Positions 48,277-55,965 of a stretch of DNA of 64,000 bases are shown here, one piece after another. The number at the start of each line of letters is the position of its first letter. Position 1 is the first letter of the stretch. The notes beneath the pieces were generated by a model that was not told the origin of the DNA, made no database searches, and saw nothing but the letters and a program-made list of their open reading frames with translations. Origin of the DNA: VAZQ01 sp963840535 (lineage in GTDB: Bacteria > Pseudomonadota > Alphaproteobacteria > Rhizobiales > Xanthobacteraceae); contig CAWIZJ010000041.1 in NCBI GenBank assembly GCA_963840535.1, forward strand, positions 1-64,000. The letters run 5' to 3'. Made by a program: the position numbers and the translations under genes.

Positions 48277-48397
48277 GAATTCTCATGTTCTCCTCCGGGA
48301 AGTGATGGTCGTGGAAACGGGTCGTTGAACGTCGCGATGTCGATGAAGGGGTAGCCGGGATCGCGCGACAACCGGGGTGCGGGCAAGGACCGGGCGT

Positions 48398-48417
48398 CCG
48401 GCTCTGCTGCGAGCCGG
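48398..48417 (-). terminator. Hairpin after the 34-residue membrane peptide
   Basis: Arms 48398-48404 and 48411-48417 form a perfect 7-bp GC-rich stem with a 6-base loop. It begins 6 bp after the stop at 48424 on the minus strand. There is no T-tract, so it may be a weak terminator or an mRNA-protecting structure. Confidence 0.5.
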
Positions 48418-48423
48418 CGCCAT

Positions 48424-48528
48424 CTAATCCACTTTCGGGCCGAAGTAGCTCGACCCGTAGAGCACCACGACCCAGATCGCCGCCAACACCCCGACCGAGA
48501 CGACCGGCACCATTATTCCGTCGAGCAT
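48424..48528 (-). CDS. 34-residue single-helix membrane peptide
   Basis: The frame starts at ATG 48528 with a strong GGGAGGATGAG ribosome binding site and encodes MLDGIMVPVVSVGVLAAIWV and then VVLYGSSYFGPKVD. A single membrane helix of about 20 residues spans VPVVSVGVLAAIWVVVLYG. It sits between two binding-protein genes on the same strand, with a hairpin just after its stop. It could be a small accessory subunit of a transporter or a regulator; function is unknown. The ribosome binding site and helix together make chance unlikely. Confidence 0.65.
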   Translation of the reverse strand: MLDGIMVPVVSVGVLAAIWVVVLYGSSYFGPKVD

Positions 48529-48578
48529 CTCATCCTCCCTTCGCCGGCATGATGGCATATGCGACGTGTCCGCGGCGA

Positions 48579-49608
48579 TTATTCGATGACCTCGTCGACG
48601 CGCAGCAGAAATGACTCTGGAATGGTTAGGCCGAGCGCCTTTGCGGTCTTGAGGTTGATCACGAGCTCGAACTTGGTCGGGTGCTCCACCGGCAATTCCG
48701 CAGGTCTGGTGCCTTGCAGGATCCTGTGTGCGTAGAGGGCCCCGCGCCGGAACAGGTCGGGCAGGCTCGCGCCGTAGGACATGAAGCCGCCGGCAGCCAC
48801 GTGCTCGCGGGCCTGGAACAGGCCGGGCAGCCGCTGCTGGGCCAGTGCATCGATGATCCTGCGGAGGTGGAGCAGGTGGAAGGGGTCGTTGGTCATCAGG
48901 AACGCATCGGGGCGGTCCCGCCTCATCGCAGCGAATGCGTCGTCCCAGTGCGAGATGTCGTGCACCTCGACCGGGATCAGCGTCACCCCCGCCGCCGGCG
49001 CCGCAACCTCCAACTGCTCGAGGATGGCAACGTTGGAGGCATTGGTGCGATTCCACAGGAAGGCCAGGCGCGCGACGGAGGGGATGACCTCCTTGAGCAG
49101 CTGGATGCGTTTGGGGCCGAGATCCGGACCGAGGATGGTATTGCCGGTAACATTTTCCCCGGGCTGCGCGAGGCTGGCGACCAGCCCGGCCCTGACCGGA
49201 TCGCCGATGCCGATCATGACGATGGGAATGGTGGCGGTCGCCTGCTTGGCGGCGCGGGTGGGTGGCGTACCGAAGGTCGCGATCAGATCGACCGGGCGGC
49301 GGACCAGCGCTGCCGCCGCCGCGGCCAGCCGCTCGGGTTCCCCCTCTCCGTAGCGATATTCGAAGGCGACGTTGCGGCCCTCGAGATAGCCGAGGTCGCG
49401 CAGGCCGACTGCGGAACGAATTCCATACCGGAGCGTCGTCGATGATGCCGATGCGGGAGATTTTCGGCGGCGGCGGCTGCGCACGCGCGGAAAGCGGCAA
49501 TGCCGTAGCCGCCGCGGCGGCGCCGATGGAGGCGACGAACTCGCGCCGCGTGGAGCAGGCGGCGCTCGCCCTCGTCCCGATCGACCCTGGCTGGTTCCTC
49601 CGCACCAT
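48579..49608 (-). pseudogene. PF04392-type ABC substrate-binding protein, one frameshift
   Basis: From ATG 49608 the leader reads MVRRNQPGSIGTRASAACST and then RREFVASIGAAAAATALPLS, and the mature start is RIGIIDDAPVWNSF. Near 49415 the frame changes. The remainder (GLRDLGYLEGRNVAFEYRYG, LIATFGTPPTRAAKQATATI, GLVASLAQPGENVTGNTIL and on to NLKTAKALGLTIPES, RVDEVIE) is in the next frame, stopping at 48579. All family blocks are otherwise present, about 340 residues. It could be a functional gene with one sequencing indel or a recent pseudogene. No permease is nearby. Confidence 0.8.
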
Positions 49609-49668
49609 TTCGATCACCACCTCGTCGGCGCGGCCGAGCGGCGCCGGCGGCACGTCGAAGCCAAGCGG
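49609..49668 (-). pseudogene. Fused C-terminal tail of another PF04392 copy
   Basis: Immediately before the start of the binding-protein gene the same frame reads CPLGFDVPPAPLGRADEVVIE. This is the family C-terminus (ALGFDVPPTLLARADEVIE) with an extra codon and no stop. It is the end of a vanished upstream copy whose stop has been lost, so tandem copies once stood here. Confidence 0.6.
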
Positions 49669-49789
49669 GCATCGCGCGGGGCGAATGATGCGAACGCCCG
49701 TCGCTTCACACTCACGTCGCTCGCCCCACCCAGGTTCCGCATCCAAGTCCCACCTTTGACAGGGTCGCTTCCGTCGCTACCATATCACA

Positions 49790-50082
49790 ATGCGTGCCGT
49801 TGGTCTGAGAACCCTCAAGAGCAGGCTCCGCCAGTACGTCCGTCTTGTCGCCGGCGGCGAGACCGTGCTGGTGACCGATCGCGATCGCGTCGTTGCCGAG
49901 CTGGTGCCCCCGCGTGCGGACCGCAGCCTCCTGGTTTCGGACGCGATGCTGGCGGATGCCGTGCGCCAGGGATGGATCGCTCCACCCGCTGGTGGCCGCC
50001 GGAAGCGTCCCGCCACGCAAGCCGATCATGACCGTTCCAAAGCCTCATGGAGGAGTTGCGGCACGACCGAAACGACCGATGA
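49790..50082 (+). pseudogene. Degenerate Phd/YefM-type antitoxin with a stump of a PIN toxin
   Basis: ATG 49790 opens VGLRTLKSRLRQYVRLVAGG, ETVLVTDRDRVVAELVPPR and ADAVRQGWIAPP, a prevent-host-death antitoxin. Two frame changes (near 49985 and 50040) lead to PLVAAGSVPPRKPIMTVPK and then LMEELRHDRNDR with a stop at 50082. This reconstructs the expected C-terminus. At the stop an overlapping start leads to IDTSV and a TAG: the first residues of a PIN-domain toxin, whose body is missing. The module is dead. The uncorrected open frame ends at 50104. Confidence 0.7.
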
Positions 50083-50202
50083 TCATATCGACACCTCGGT
50101 CTAGTCCATCAGTTGGCGGAAGAACTTCCATTCGGTGCGGCCGGCCTTGCCTTCAAGACGCATCGCGGCGGCGCTGCGACTTGCGGAGCCTGCGTGCAGG
50201 GG

Positions 50203-50877
50203 TCAGCCGAGCTCGCTGCCCTCGAGCTGCGAGAACCGCACCTGCAGAATCTCCCGCGTCCTCACCTTGCCGTTGCCGTCCTTCTCGACCAGGACGAGCT
50301 GCTGCGCATCGGGCAATCCCGTGGGGATCACCATCCTTCCGCCGGGCTTCAACTGATGCAGCAGCGGCGGGGGAATGAGGTCGGGAGCCGCCGTCACCAT
50401 GACCTTGTCGAAGGGGGCGTGCTCGGCCCAGCCGTGATAGCCGTTGGCGATCCGCAGCGTCACATTCGCGCATCCCTGCCGACGCAGCCGCTGCTCCGCC
50501 TGCCCTGCCAGCTCCTCGATCATCTCGATGCTGTAGACCTGCCGCGCCAGCTGCGCCAGGATCGCGGCCTGATAACCGAGGCCGGTCCCGATCTCGAGGA
50601 CCTCGTCGTCGGCGCCGACATCGAGCAGGTCCGTCATCAGCGCAACGATGAACGGTTGCGAGATCGTCTTGTCGCATCCGATCGGAAGCGGAACGTTGGC
50701 GTAGGCATAGGGCTGGAGCTCGATCGGCACGAACTCGTGCCGCGGCACCTTGCCCATGGCCGTCATGACCCGTTCCCCGAGGACCGCCTTGCCGATCGTG
50801 TCACGCAGCAGAAACGTGTTGGCGGAAATTTCCGCCAGCATCTCCCGGCGCATGATCGCGAAATCGTCCGCACTCAT
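50203..50877 (-). CDS. pcm: Protein-L-isoaspartate O-methyltransferase
   Basis: The 224-residue enzyme methylates L-isoaspartyl residues in damaged proteins using SAM. Landmarks are an N-terminal helix (AIMRREMLAEISAN), VPRHEFVPIELQPYAYANVP, PIGCDKTISQPFIVALMTDL and SAM motif I VLEIGTGLGYQAAILAQLA. PFDKVMVTAAPDLIPPPLL and the PGGRMVIPTG strand complete the fold. There are no partner genes; it is divergent from the degenerate antitoxin by about 120 bp. Confidence 0.95.
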   Translation of the reverse strand: MSADDFAIMRREMLAEISANTFLLRDTIGKAVLGERVMTAMGKVPRHEFVPIELQPYAYANVPLPIGCDKTISQPFIVALMTDLLDVGADDEVLEIGTGLGYQAAILAQLARQVYSIEMIEELAGQAEQRLRRQGCANVTLRIANGYHGWAEHAPFDKVMVTAAPDLIPPPLLHQLKPGGRMVIPTGLPDAQQLVLVEKDGNGKVRTREILQVRFSQLEGSELG

Positions 50878-51005
50878 TGGCGCATTCTATGGCAACGAGA
50901 GGGTCTCGTCGCAAGCACATCACGCCGATTTTCGGATCGCCACCCCACCGCCGCAACATGACGCGGAGTTCGAGCACGGAGGCACTGGCTCGAATTTTTT
51001 CGTCT

Positions 51006-51551
51006 TCAGCGTGCCGGAGGCATTGCCGGAAGGCTTCCCTGAACGCCTGCGGCGCCGATGATGATGGCGAGAATCTTCACCGGGTCCTGTCCGCTGTTGT
51101 GGCCGTTGTGCGGCTCGTCGATCGCTTCCACGAAGCCGTCGCCCTTGCGATAGGTGTGGGTCCCCTTCGCCCCGTAGTCGACCGTGAGCTCGCCCTCGAG
51201 GATGTAACCGAAGAGCGGCACCGGATGCATATGCCATCCGGTCCGCTGCCCTGGCTCGAGCGTGATCTCCACCGCCGTGACCCGGGCAGACGAACCGGAC
51301 GGATACCGGATCGGTTCGCCGATCACCGTCGTGCCGGTCGATACGACCAGGCGCTGCCCGGCATGGGCCTCCGCCGCGAGCGGTGCCGACCGGAGCGCGT
51401 CGGCCAGGCCCGCGCTCGACGCCGGCAGCAGGACGAGCGCCACCAGACATGCGGCCTGGAGCGCGTTTGCGCACGCCCATGACGCGCGAGCGCGGGCCTT
51501 CGAGAACACGCCGTGGCGAGATAATGGGCGTGGCTGCCGGGCATTCGCCAT
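51006..51551 (-). CDS. Secreted cupin-domain protein
   Basis: The 181-residue product has a long basic leader followed by a hydrophobic export segment (ALQAACLVALVLLPASSAG). The cupin barrel has GQRTGWHMHPVPLFGYILEG (motif 1: His-x-His and Glu) and GDGFVEAIDEPHNGHNSG (motif 2 His). It may bind a metal in the periplasm. The start at 51551 is not well defined. It follows the HcrB-like gene on the same strand by 36 bp, so co-transcription is possible but a role in the reductase is unknown. Confidence 0.85.
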   Translation of the reverse strand: MANARQPRPLSRHGVFSKARARASWACANALQAACLVALVLLPASSAGLADALRSAPLAAEAHAGQRLVVSTGTTVIGEPIRYPSGSSARVTAVEITLEPGQRTGWHMHPVPLFGYILEGELTVDYGAKGTHTYRKGDGFVEAIDEPHNGHNSGQDPVKILAIIIGAAGVQGSLPAMPPAR

Positions 51552-51587
51552 GAGGAAGCTCCGTGGTGGGGTCGATCTGGATCTGGA

Positions 51588-52652
51588 TCAGGATGAGGTC
51601 GGAAGGTGTGCAAACAGCTTCGTCACCAGTCGGCGAGCCAGCACGCCGGCGACGCGGCGGCGGTAATGCCCGGGCGTGAACGTGGTCTTCATCGACATGA
51701 TCTGATCGCGGACCAGATTGTCGAGTCCCGCGAGAACGCGTTCGTCGAGCGGGCCACCGCACAGCGCAGTTGTGCCTTCGAGCAGGACGGGGCGCGGATT
51801 GGTGCCGGTGAAGGCGACACGCAGGTCGACGAGCGTATCGCGCTCGCGGCGCAGCGCCGCCGCGACCCCGGTCACGGGATACTCGATCGAGCGGCGGATG
51901 CGAATCTTGTCGTAGGCCGAGCGCAGGCCGGGCGTGTTGCGCGCACGCACCGCGGTTACGAGCTCCCCCGGACGCAGCGACAGGTAGTATTTGCCGTCGC
52001 CGAGCGCGTCGGTGACCCCCTCCCTTCCCTCAACCGCTTGCGGGGGAGGGTCAGGGTGGGGGCGCGCGAAGCCGATGTAGAGACGCGCCAGCGGCAGCGT
52101 ACGCGCGCCGGCGGGGCCGGCGAGATCGACCTCGGCGCCGAGCGTCAGCAGGGCGGGCGCGAGATCGCCGCTGAAGGTCGCAAAGCACACGCCTCGGCTC
52201 TTGGGTGCGACATGGCAGATCTCGCCCGTCGTCTTGAGGCAGTGGTTGTTGGCGGCGCGCCACCATTCGCTTTGATTGTAGAACAGGCAGCGGGTATCGA
52301 GGCAGAGATTGCCGCCGACCGTGCCCATGCTGCGGTGGGTGGGCCCGGCGATGAAGTGGGCGGCCTGCGCCACCACCGGATAGTGGGCGACCACCTGGCG
52401 GTGGGCGGCGAGCTCGGCGAGCGTGACCGCAGCGCCGATCTCCATCATATCGGCGTCGGCCCTGATCTCGCGCAGCTCGGCGACTCGATTGACGTCGATC
52501 AGCACCGGCGGGGCGACGATGCCGCGGCGGATATTGACCACGAGATCGGTGCCACCGCCGATGAGCGAGCTGCCGGGATGAGCGGCGCGCGCCGCGATCA
52601 GCTCGGTGAGCGTCGCGGGGCGAACGAGCTCGAATTCCGGCAGTGCGTCCAT
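51588..52652 (-). CDS. hcrB: 4-hydroxybenzoyl-CoA reductase-type FAD/4Fe-4S subunit (beta), carrying an inserted palindrome
   Basis: The 354-residue FAD subunit has SSLIGGGTDLVVNIRRGI and HRSMGTVGGNLCLDTRC. The Cys of NLCLDTRCLFYNQSEWW, HCLKTTGEICH and KSRGVCFATFSGDLAPAL match the extra 4Fe-4S cluster that distinguishes HCR beta subunits from other FAD subunits. Between LARLYIGFAR and YYLSLRPGELV there is an in-frame insertion (about 17-20 residues rich in Pro and Gly, PHPDPPPQAVEGREGVTDA). At DNA level it is a palindromic repeat. The enzyme reductively removes the phenolic hydroxyl of 4-hydroxybenzoyl-CoA to give benzoyl-CoA. Confidence 0.88.
   Translation of the reverse strand: MDALPEFELVRPATLTELIAARAAHPGSSLIGGGTDLVVNIRRGIVAPPVLIDVNRVAELREIRADADMMEIGAAVTLAELAAHRQVVAHYPVVAQAAHFIAGPTHRSMGTVGGNLCLDTRCLFYNQSEWWRAANNHCLKTTGEICHVAPKSRGVCFATFSGDLAPALLTLGAEVDLAGPAGARTLPLARLYIGFARPHPDPPPQAVEGREGVTDALGDGKYYLSLRPGELVTAVRARNTPGLRSAYDKIRIRRSIEYPVTGVAAALRRERDTLVDLRVAFTGTNPRPVLLEGTTALCGGPLDERVLAGLDNLVRDQIMSMKTTFTPGHYRRRVAGVLARRLVTKLFAHLPTSS
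52014..52062. repeat. Palindromic repeat inserted in frame inside hcrB
   Basis: On the plus strand the DNA has GACCCCCTCCCTTCCCTC, then a central CCGCTTGCGG hairpin, then GGGAGGGTCAGGGTGGGG. The arms are imperfectly complementary around the central stem. This matches the CCCTCCCCCGCAAGCGG-type repeat common between genes in Bradyrhizobium-like genomes, yet here it is inside a coding frame with no stop codon. Confidence 0.75.
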
Positions 52653-52665
52653 CGGAGCGCGACCG

Positions 52666-54987
52666 TCACCTGGCGTTGCTTCGCCCGTTGCCGGCGCGAC
52701 GGCGCTTCTCCAACGCTGCGAACACGCGGTCGGGAGTCACCGGCAAGTCGGTGAACCGCACGCCGATGGCGTCGGCGATCGCGTTGGTGAGCGCGGGCAG
52801 GAACGCGGCGAGCGAGCCTTCACCCGCCTCCTTGGCGCCGAACGGGCCGTGCGGGTCATTGCTCTCGACGATGCCGACCTCGATCGGCGGCGAATCCTGG
52901 ATGGTGGGCACGCGGTAGTCGAGCATGTTGCCGGTGATCAGCAGCCCCTCGTGATAGGCGGTCTCCTCGCTCATGGCCTGGCCCATGCCCATCCAAACCG
53001 AGCCCTGCACCTGGCCCTCGACCGTGAGCCGGTTGAGCGCCTTGCCGCAGTCGTGTGCCACCCACACCTTGTCGACGTCGACCACGCCGGTCTCCTCGTC
53101 GACGGTGACCTCGACCACCTGGGCGGAATAGCTGTAGCCCATGGTGCCGCCGATGGCGGCGCCGCGATACTTCCGTCCGCCGTGCAATTCCGGGATGGTG
53201 GAATAGTTGCCGGTGACGGTGATGGTGCCGGCGTCCTTGAGCGCCTCGATCACCACCTCCTCGAAGGTCAGCCCCTTGTCTTGCGCGCCCGCGCGATAGA
53301 GCTCGCCCAGACATTCCACCTCCTCCGGCCTGGCCTCGAGCTTGCGCGCGGCGGCCGCCGTGAGCAGGCGCTTGAGATTGTGCGCGGCGTCGATGGCGGC
53401 GTTGCCGACCATGAAGGTGACGCGCGAGGAATAGGAGCCGTTGTCCTTGGGCACCACCTCGCTGTCGCCGGTGACCACGCACACGCGCGCCAGATCGAGC
53501 CCCAGCACCTCGGCCACGGTCTGCGCCAGGATGGTGGTCGAGCCCTGGCCGATGTCGGCGGCGCCGGAGAGCACGACGATGGAGCCGTCGAAATCGAGCT
53601 TGATCTTGACGGTGGCGTGGGGTTCGCCGGTCCAGTTGACGGGCTTGGAGGCTCCGCTGATGTAATGGGAGCAGGCGAAACCGAGCCCCTTGCCCTTCGG
53701 CAGGGTGCCCCTGCGCTCGCGCCAGCGGCTCGCGCGCTCCACCCAATCCACGCATTCGGGCAGCCCGTAGCTGTTCACCATCAGGTCGTTGTCGGTGAAG
53801 GTGGGCGCCGTGAGGTAGTTGGCGCGCCGCACCGCCATGGGATCGAGCGCAAGCTCGTGCGCCATCTCGTCGAGCAGGCTCTCGAACGCGAAGCGGATGT
53901 CGACGGTGCCGTGGCCGCGGAAGGCACCGCAGGGCGGCGTGTTGGTCAGCACGCGCTTGCCGATGTACTTGACGTTGTGCAGGTCGTAGATGGCGTAGAG
54001 CATCGATCCGGAATAGAGGATCGTCACAACGCCGTAGCCCGAGTGGGCGCCACCGCGCTGGATGCAGGTGCACTCGACCGCGGTGATGCGACCGTCGCGG
54101 CGCATGCCGAGCTTGAGCTTGATGTCGGTCTCCGGCCGGCCGCGATGGGTGATGAAGGTCTCCTCGCGGTCGGTCACCAGCCGCACGCTGCCGCCGGTGC
54201 GGCGCGCCAGCAGCGCCGCGATCAACTCGACGTTGAGGCATTCGGTGCGGCAGCCGAAGCCGCCGCCGACATGCGGCTTGACCACGCGGATACGCGACAT
54301 GTCCATGTCGAGGATCTGCGCCAGCATGAGATGGACGTAATAGGGGACCTGCGTGCTGGCGTGCACGGTCATGCGATCACGCACGGCGTCGTACGCTGCG
54401 ACCGCGGCATGCATCTCCATCTGGTTCTGGCACACCTCGGCGCAATTGTAGCTCTGCTCGCGCACCAGGTCGGCTTCGGCGAAGCCTTGCTCCACGCTGC
54501 CGAGCTCGAAGAAGACGTCGCGCTCGATGTTGCCCGGCTTGCGCTCGTGCAGGAGGACGCTGTCGGGCGCGAGCGCGTCGGACGCGCTGAAATAGGCCGG
54601 CAGCTCGCGGATGCGCAGCCTGATCAGGCGGATCGCGCGCTCGGCAGTCGCGTCGTCGACCGCGGCGACCGCGGCCACCGGCTCGCCGCGGTAGCGCACC
54701 TTGTCGCGCGCCAGCGGATGCTCGCTGCGGGCGATCGGCAGCACGCCGAAGGTCTTGTCGCAGTCGGCGCCGGTGACGATCGCCTTCACGCCGGGAAGCG
54801 CGATCGCGGCGGAGACGTCGACCTCGAGGATGTCGCCGTGGGCATAGGGGCTGCGATAGATGCGGCCCGCCAGCATGTCGGGCGCAATCAGGTCGGCGGT
54901 GTATTTCGCCCGTCCCGACACCTTCTCGGGCCCGTCGATCATCGGCACATAGGTGCCGATGTTGCGGATCGGCACGATCTCGTTCAC
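52666..54987 (-). CDS. hcrA: 4-hydroxybenzoyl-CoA reductase-type molybdenum subunit (alpha)
   Basis: The 773-residue subunit starts at GTG 54987, overlapping the hcrC stop by 4 bases. It belongs to the xanthine-oxidase family. It contains the substrate-channel N-terminal domain (GPEKVSGRAKYTADLIAPDM), the cofactor loop VVKPHVGGGFGCRTECLNVE, PCGAFRGHGTVDIRFAFESL, ADIGQGSTTILAQTVAEVL and the Glu region PHGPFGAKEAGEGSLAAFLP. It has no Tat signal and so is cytoplasmic, like HCR and unlike the IorB-type enzyme at 39.7 kb. Length and motifs match HcrA; a related CoA- or non-CoA substrate cannot be excluded. Confidence 0.92.
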   Translation of the reverse strand: MNEIVPIRNIGTYVPMIDGPEKVSGRAKYTADLIAPDMLAGRIYRSPYAHGDILEVDVSAAIALPGVKAIVTGADCDKTFGVLPIARSEHPLARDKVRYRGEPVAAVAAVDDATAERAIRLIRLRIRELPAYFSASDALAPDSVLLHERKPGNIERDVFFELGSVEQGFAEADLVREQSYNCAEVCQNQMEMHAAVAAYDAVRDRMTVHASTQVPYYVHLMLAQILDMDMSRIRVVKPHVGGGFGCRTECLNVELIAALLARRTGGSVRLVTDREETFITHRGRPETDIKLKLGMRRDGRITAVECTCIQRGGAHSGYGVVTILYSGSMLYAIYDLHNVKYIGKRVLTNTPPCGAFRGHGTVDIRFAFESLLDEMAHELALDPMAVRRANYLTAPTFTDNDLMVNSYGLPECVDWVERASRWRERRGTLPKGKGLGFACSHYISGASKPVNWTGEPHATVKIKLDFDGSIVVLSGAADIGQGSTTILAQTVAEVLGLDLARVCVVTGDSEVVPKDNGSYSSRVTFMVGNAAIDAAHNLKRLLTAAAARKLEARPEEVECLGELYRAGAQDKGLTFEEVVIEALKDAGTITVTGNYSTIPELHGGRKYRGAAIGGTMGYSYSAQVVEVTVDEETGVVDVDKVWVAHDCGKALNRLTVEGQVQGSVWMGMGQAMSEETAYHEGLLITGNMLDYRVPTIQDSPPIEVGIVESNDPHGPFGAKEAGEGSLAAFLPALTNAIADAIGVRFTDLPVTPDRVFAALEKRRRAGNGRSNAR

Positions 54988-55466
54988 GGCGCCACTCCCG
55001 CAGCGTCGAGCTCGGCCGCGTATTTCACCGCCTCGATGATCTTCACGTAGCCGGTGCAGCGGCAGATGTTGCTGCCGAGCGCCTCGCGAATGTCGTCCTC
55101 GCTCGGATGCCGATTGCGCCGCAGAAGCCCCGCCGAGGCCATGATGAAGCCCGGCGTGCAGTAGCCGCACTGTGACCCGAGCTTCTCGTGAAAGCCGCGT
55201 TGCACGGCCGAGAGGTGCCCGCCGCTGCCCAGTGATTCGATGGTGTCGACACGCTGGCCCGCGACACCGGCAGCCAGCGTCAGGCAGGACAAACGCGGCC
55301 GGTCATCGACCAGAACGGTGCAGGCGCCGCATTCGCCGCCATCGCAGCCCGTTTTTGTGCCAGTCAGTCCGACGACTTCCCGCAAATAATCCAGCAACAG
55401 GAGATTGTCCGGAACCGCATCGACGCGCCGGCGACCGTTGAGCGTGAGCTCCAGGATGCGTGCCAT
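54984..55466 (-). CDS. hcrC: 4-hydroxybenzoyl-CoA reductase-type 2Fe-2S subunit (gamma)
   Basis: The 160-residue subunit starts at ATG 55466 (MARILELTLNGRRR). It has two [2Fe-2S] sites: GCDGGECGACTVLVDDRPRL with SCLTLA, and SQCGYCTPGFIMASAGLL with NICRCTGYVKIIEAV. It is the first gene of the hcrCAB order on the minus strand, with overlapping stop/start to hcrA. Electrons normally come from ferredoxin; no ferredoxin gene is adjacent. Confidence 0.93.
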   Translation of the reverse strand: MARILELTLNGRRRVDAVPDNLLLLDYLREVVGLTGTKTGCDGGECGACTVLVDDRPRLSCLTLAAGVAGQRVDTIESLGSGGHLSAVQRGFHEKLGSQCGYCTPGFIMASAGLLRRNRHPSEDDIREALGSNICRCTGYVKIIEAVKYAAELDAAGVAP

Positions 55467-55554
55467 GCGCCATTCCATTAGCAACATTCGGCACGTCGTT
55501 CAAACCGGATGTCGCGTGCACCGGCGCAGCTGCAGCCAGGATCGCGCAGCACAC

Positions 55555-55583
55555 TGTAGCCCGGATCGAGCGAAATTCGGGCC
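55555..55583. repeat. Repeat copy 1 of TGTAGCCCGGAT type
   Basis: The copy reads TGTAGCCCGGATCGAGCG followed by AAATTCGGGC. A second, slightly longer copy lies in the same orientation at 55856-55888. The two flank the broken DUF433 gene as direct repeats. Each copy can also fold through CCCGGAT/ATCCGGG-type complementarity. Confidence 0.75.
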
Positions 55584-55600
55584 TTCCATCTGGCCTCTGC

Positions 55601-55833
55601 CTACTCCTTATCGGCCAACTCGATCTCACGTTCCTGCGCGCGCCACGCCGCATAGCGAAGTGCCTCGAGAACATCGTCGCGCTCAAGGTATGGATAATCA
55701 CCGAGTAGCTCGTCAACGGTCCGTCCTGCGCCGATGTGTCCAACAATCATGCCGACCGTGACCCGGAGCCCGCGAATGCACGGCTTTCACCCATCACAGC
55801 GGGATTCTGCGTGATACGCTTGAAATTGCTCAT
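55601..55833 (-). pseudogene. DUF433-family antitoxin-like gene with a one-base deletion
   Basis: ATG 55833 opens MSNFKRITQNPAVMG. Adding one base after the GGGTG at about 55788 restores the expected GGKPCIRGLRVTVGMIVG, GHIGAGRTVDELLGDYPYLE and RDDVLEALRYAAWRAQERE, with a stop at 55601. This is a complete 77-residue DUF433 protein, a VapB-like winged-helix antitoxin class. As the sequence stands translation ends early at 55751. No partner toxin gene is visible downstream. Direct repeats flank it. Confidence 0.75.
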
Positions 55834-55855
55834 GACCATACCTCTCTACGCTCAG

Positions 55856-55888
55856 TGTAGCCCGGATGGAGCGCAAGCGAAATCCGGG
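55856..55888. repeat. Repeat copy 2 of TGTAGCCCGGAT type
   Basis: The copy reads TGTAGCCCGGATGGAGCG, a short CAAGCG spacer and AAATCCGGG. It lies just upstream of the DUF433 start (minus strand) and downstream of the MetE-like gene. It has a better hairpin than copy 1 because CCCGGAT pairs with ATCCGGG. Confidence 0.75.
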
Positions 55889-55965
55889 TCGCCGGTTGCC
55901 CGGTGGCACGGCCGCCTCGCATCGTCCCGCCACGCGAGTCTGCAACGGGCTGCGGCTCCGTGCGG

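Noticed and set aside
49605..49746. Upstream extension of the 48.6-kb binding protein to 49746
   Set aside because: The extra residues are the fused tail of another family copy, not a leader; the signal starts after ATG 49608.
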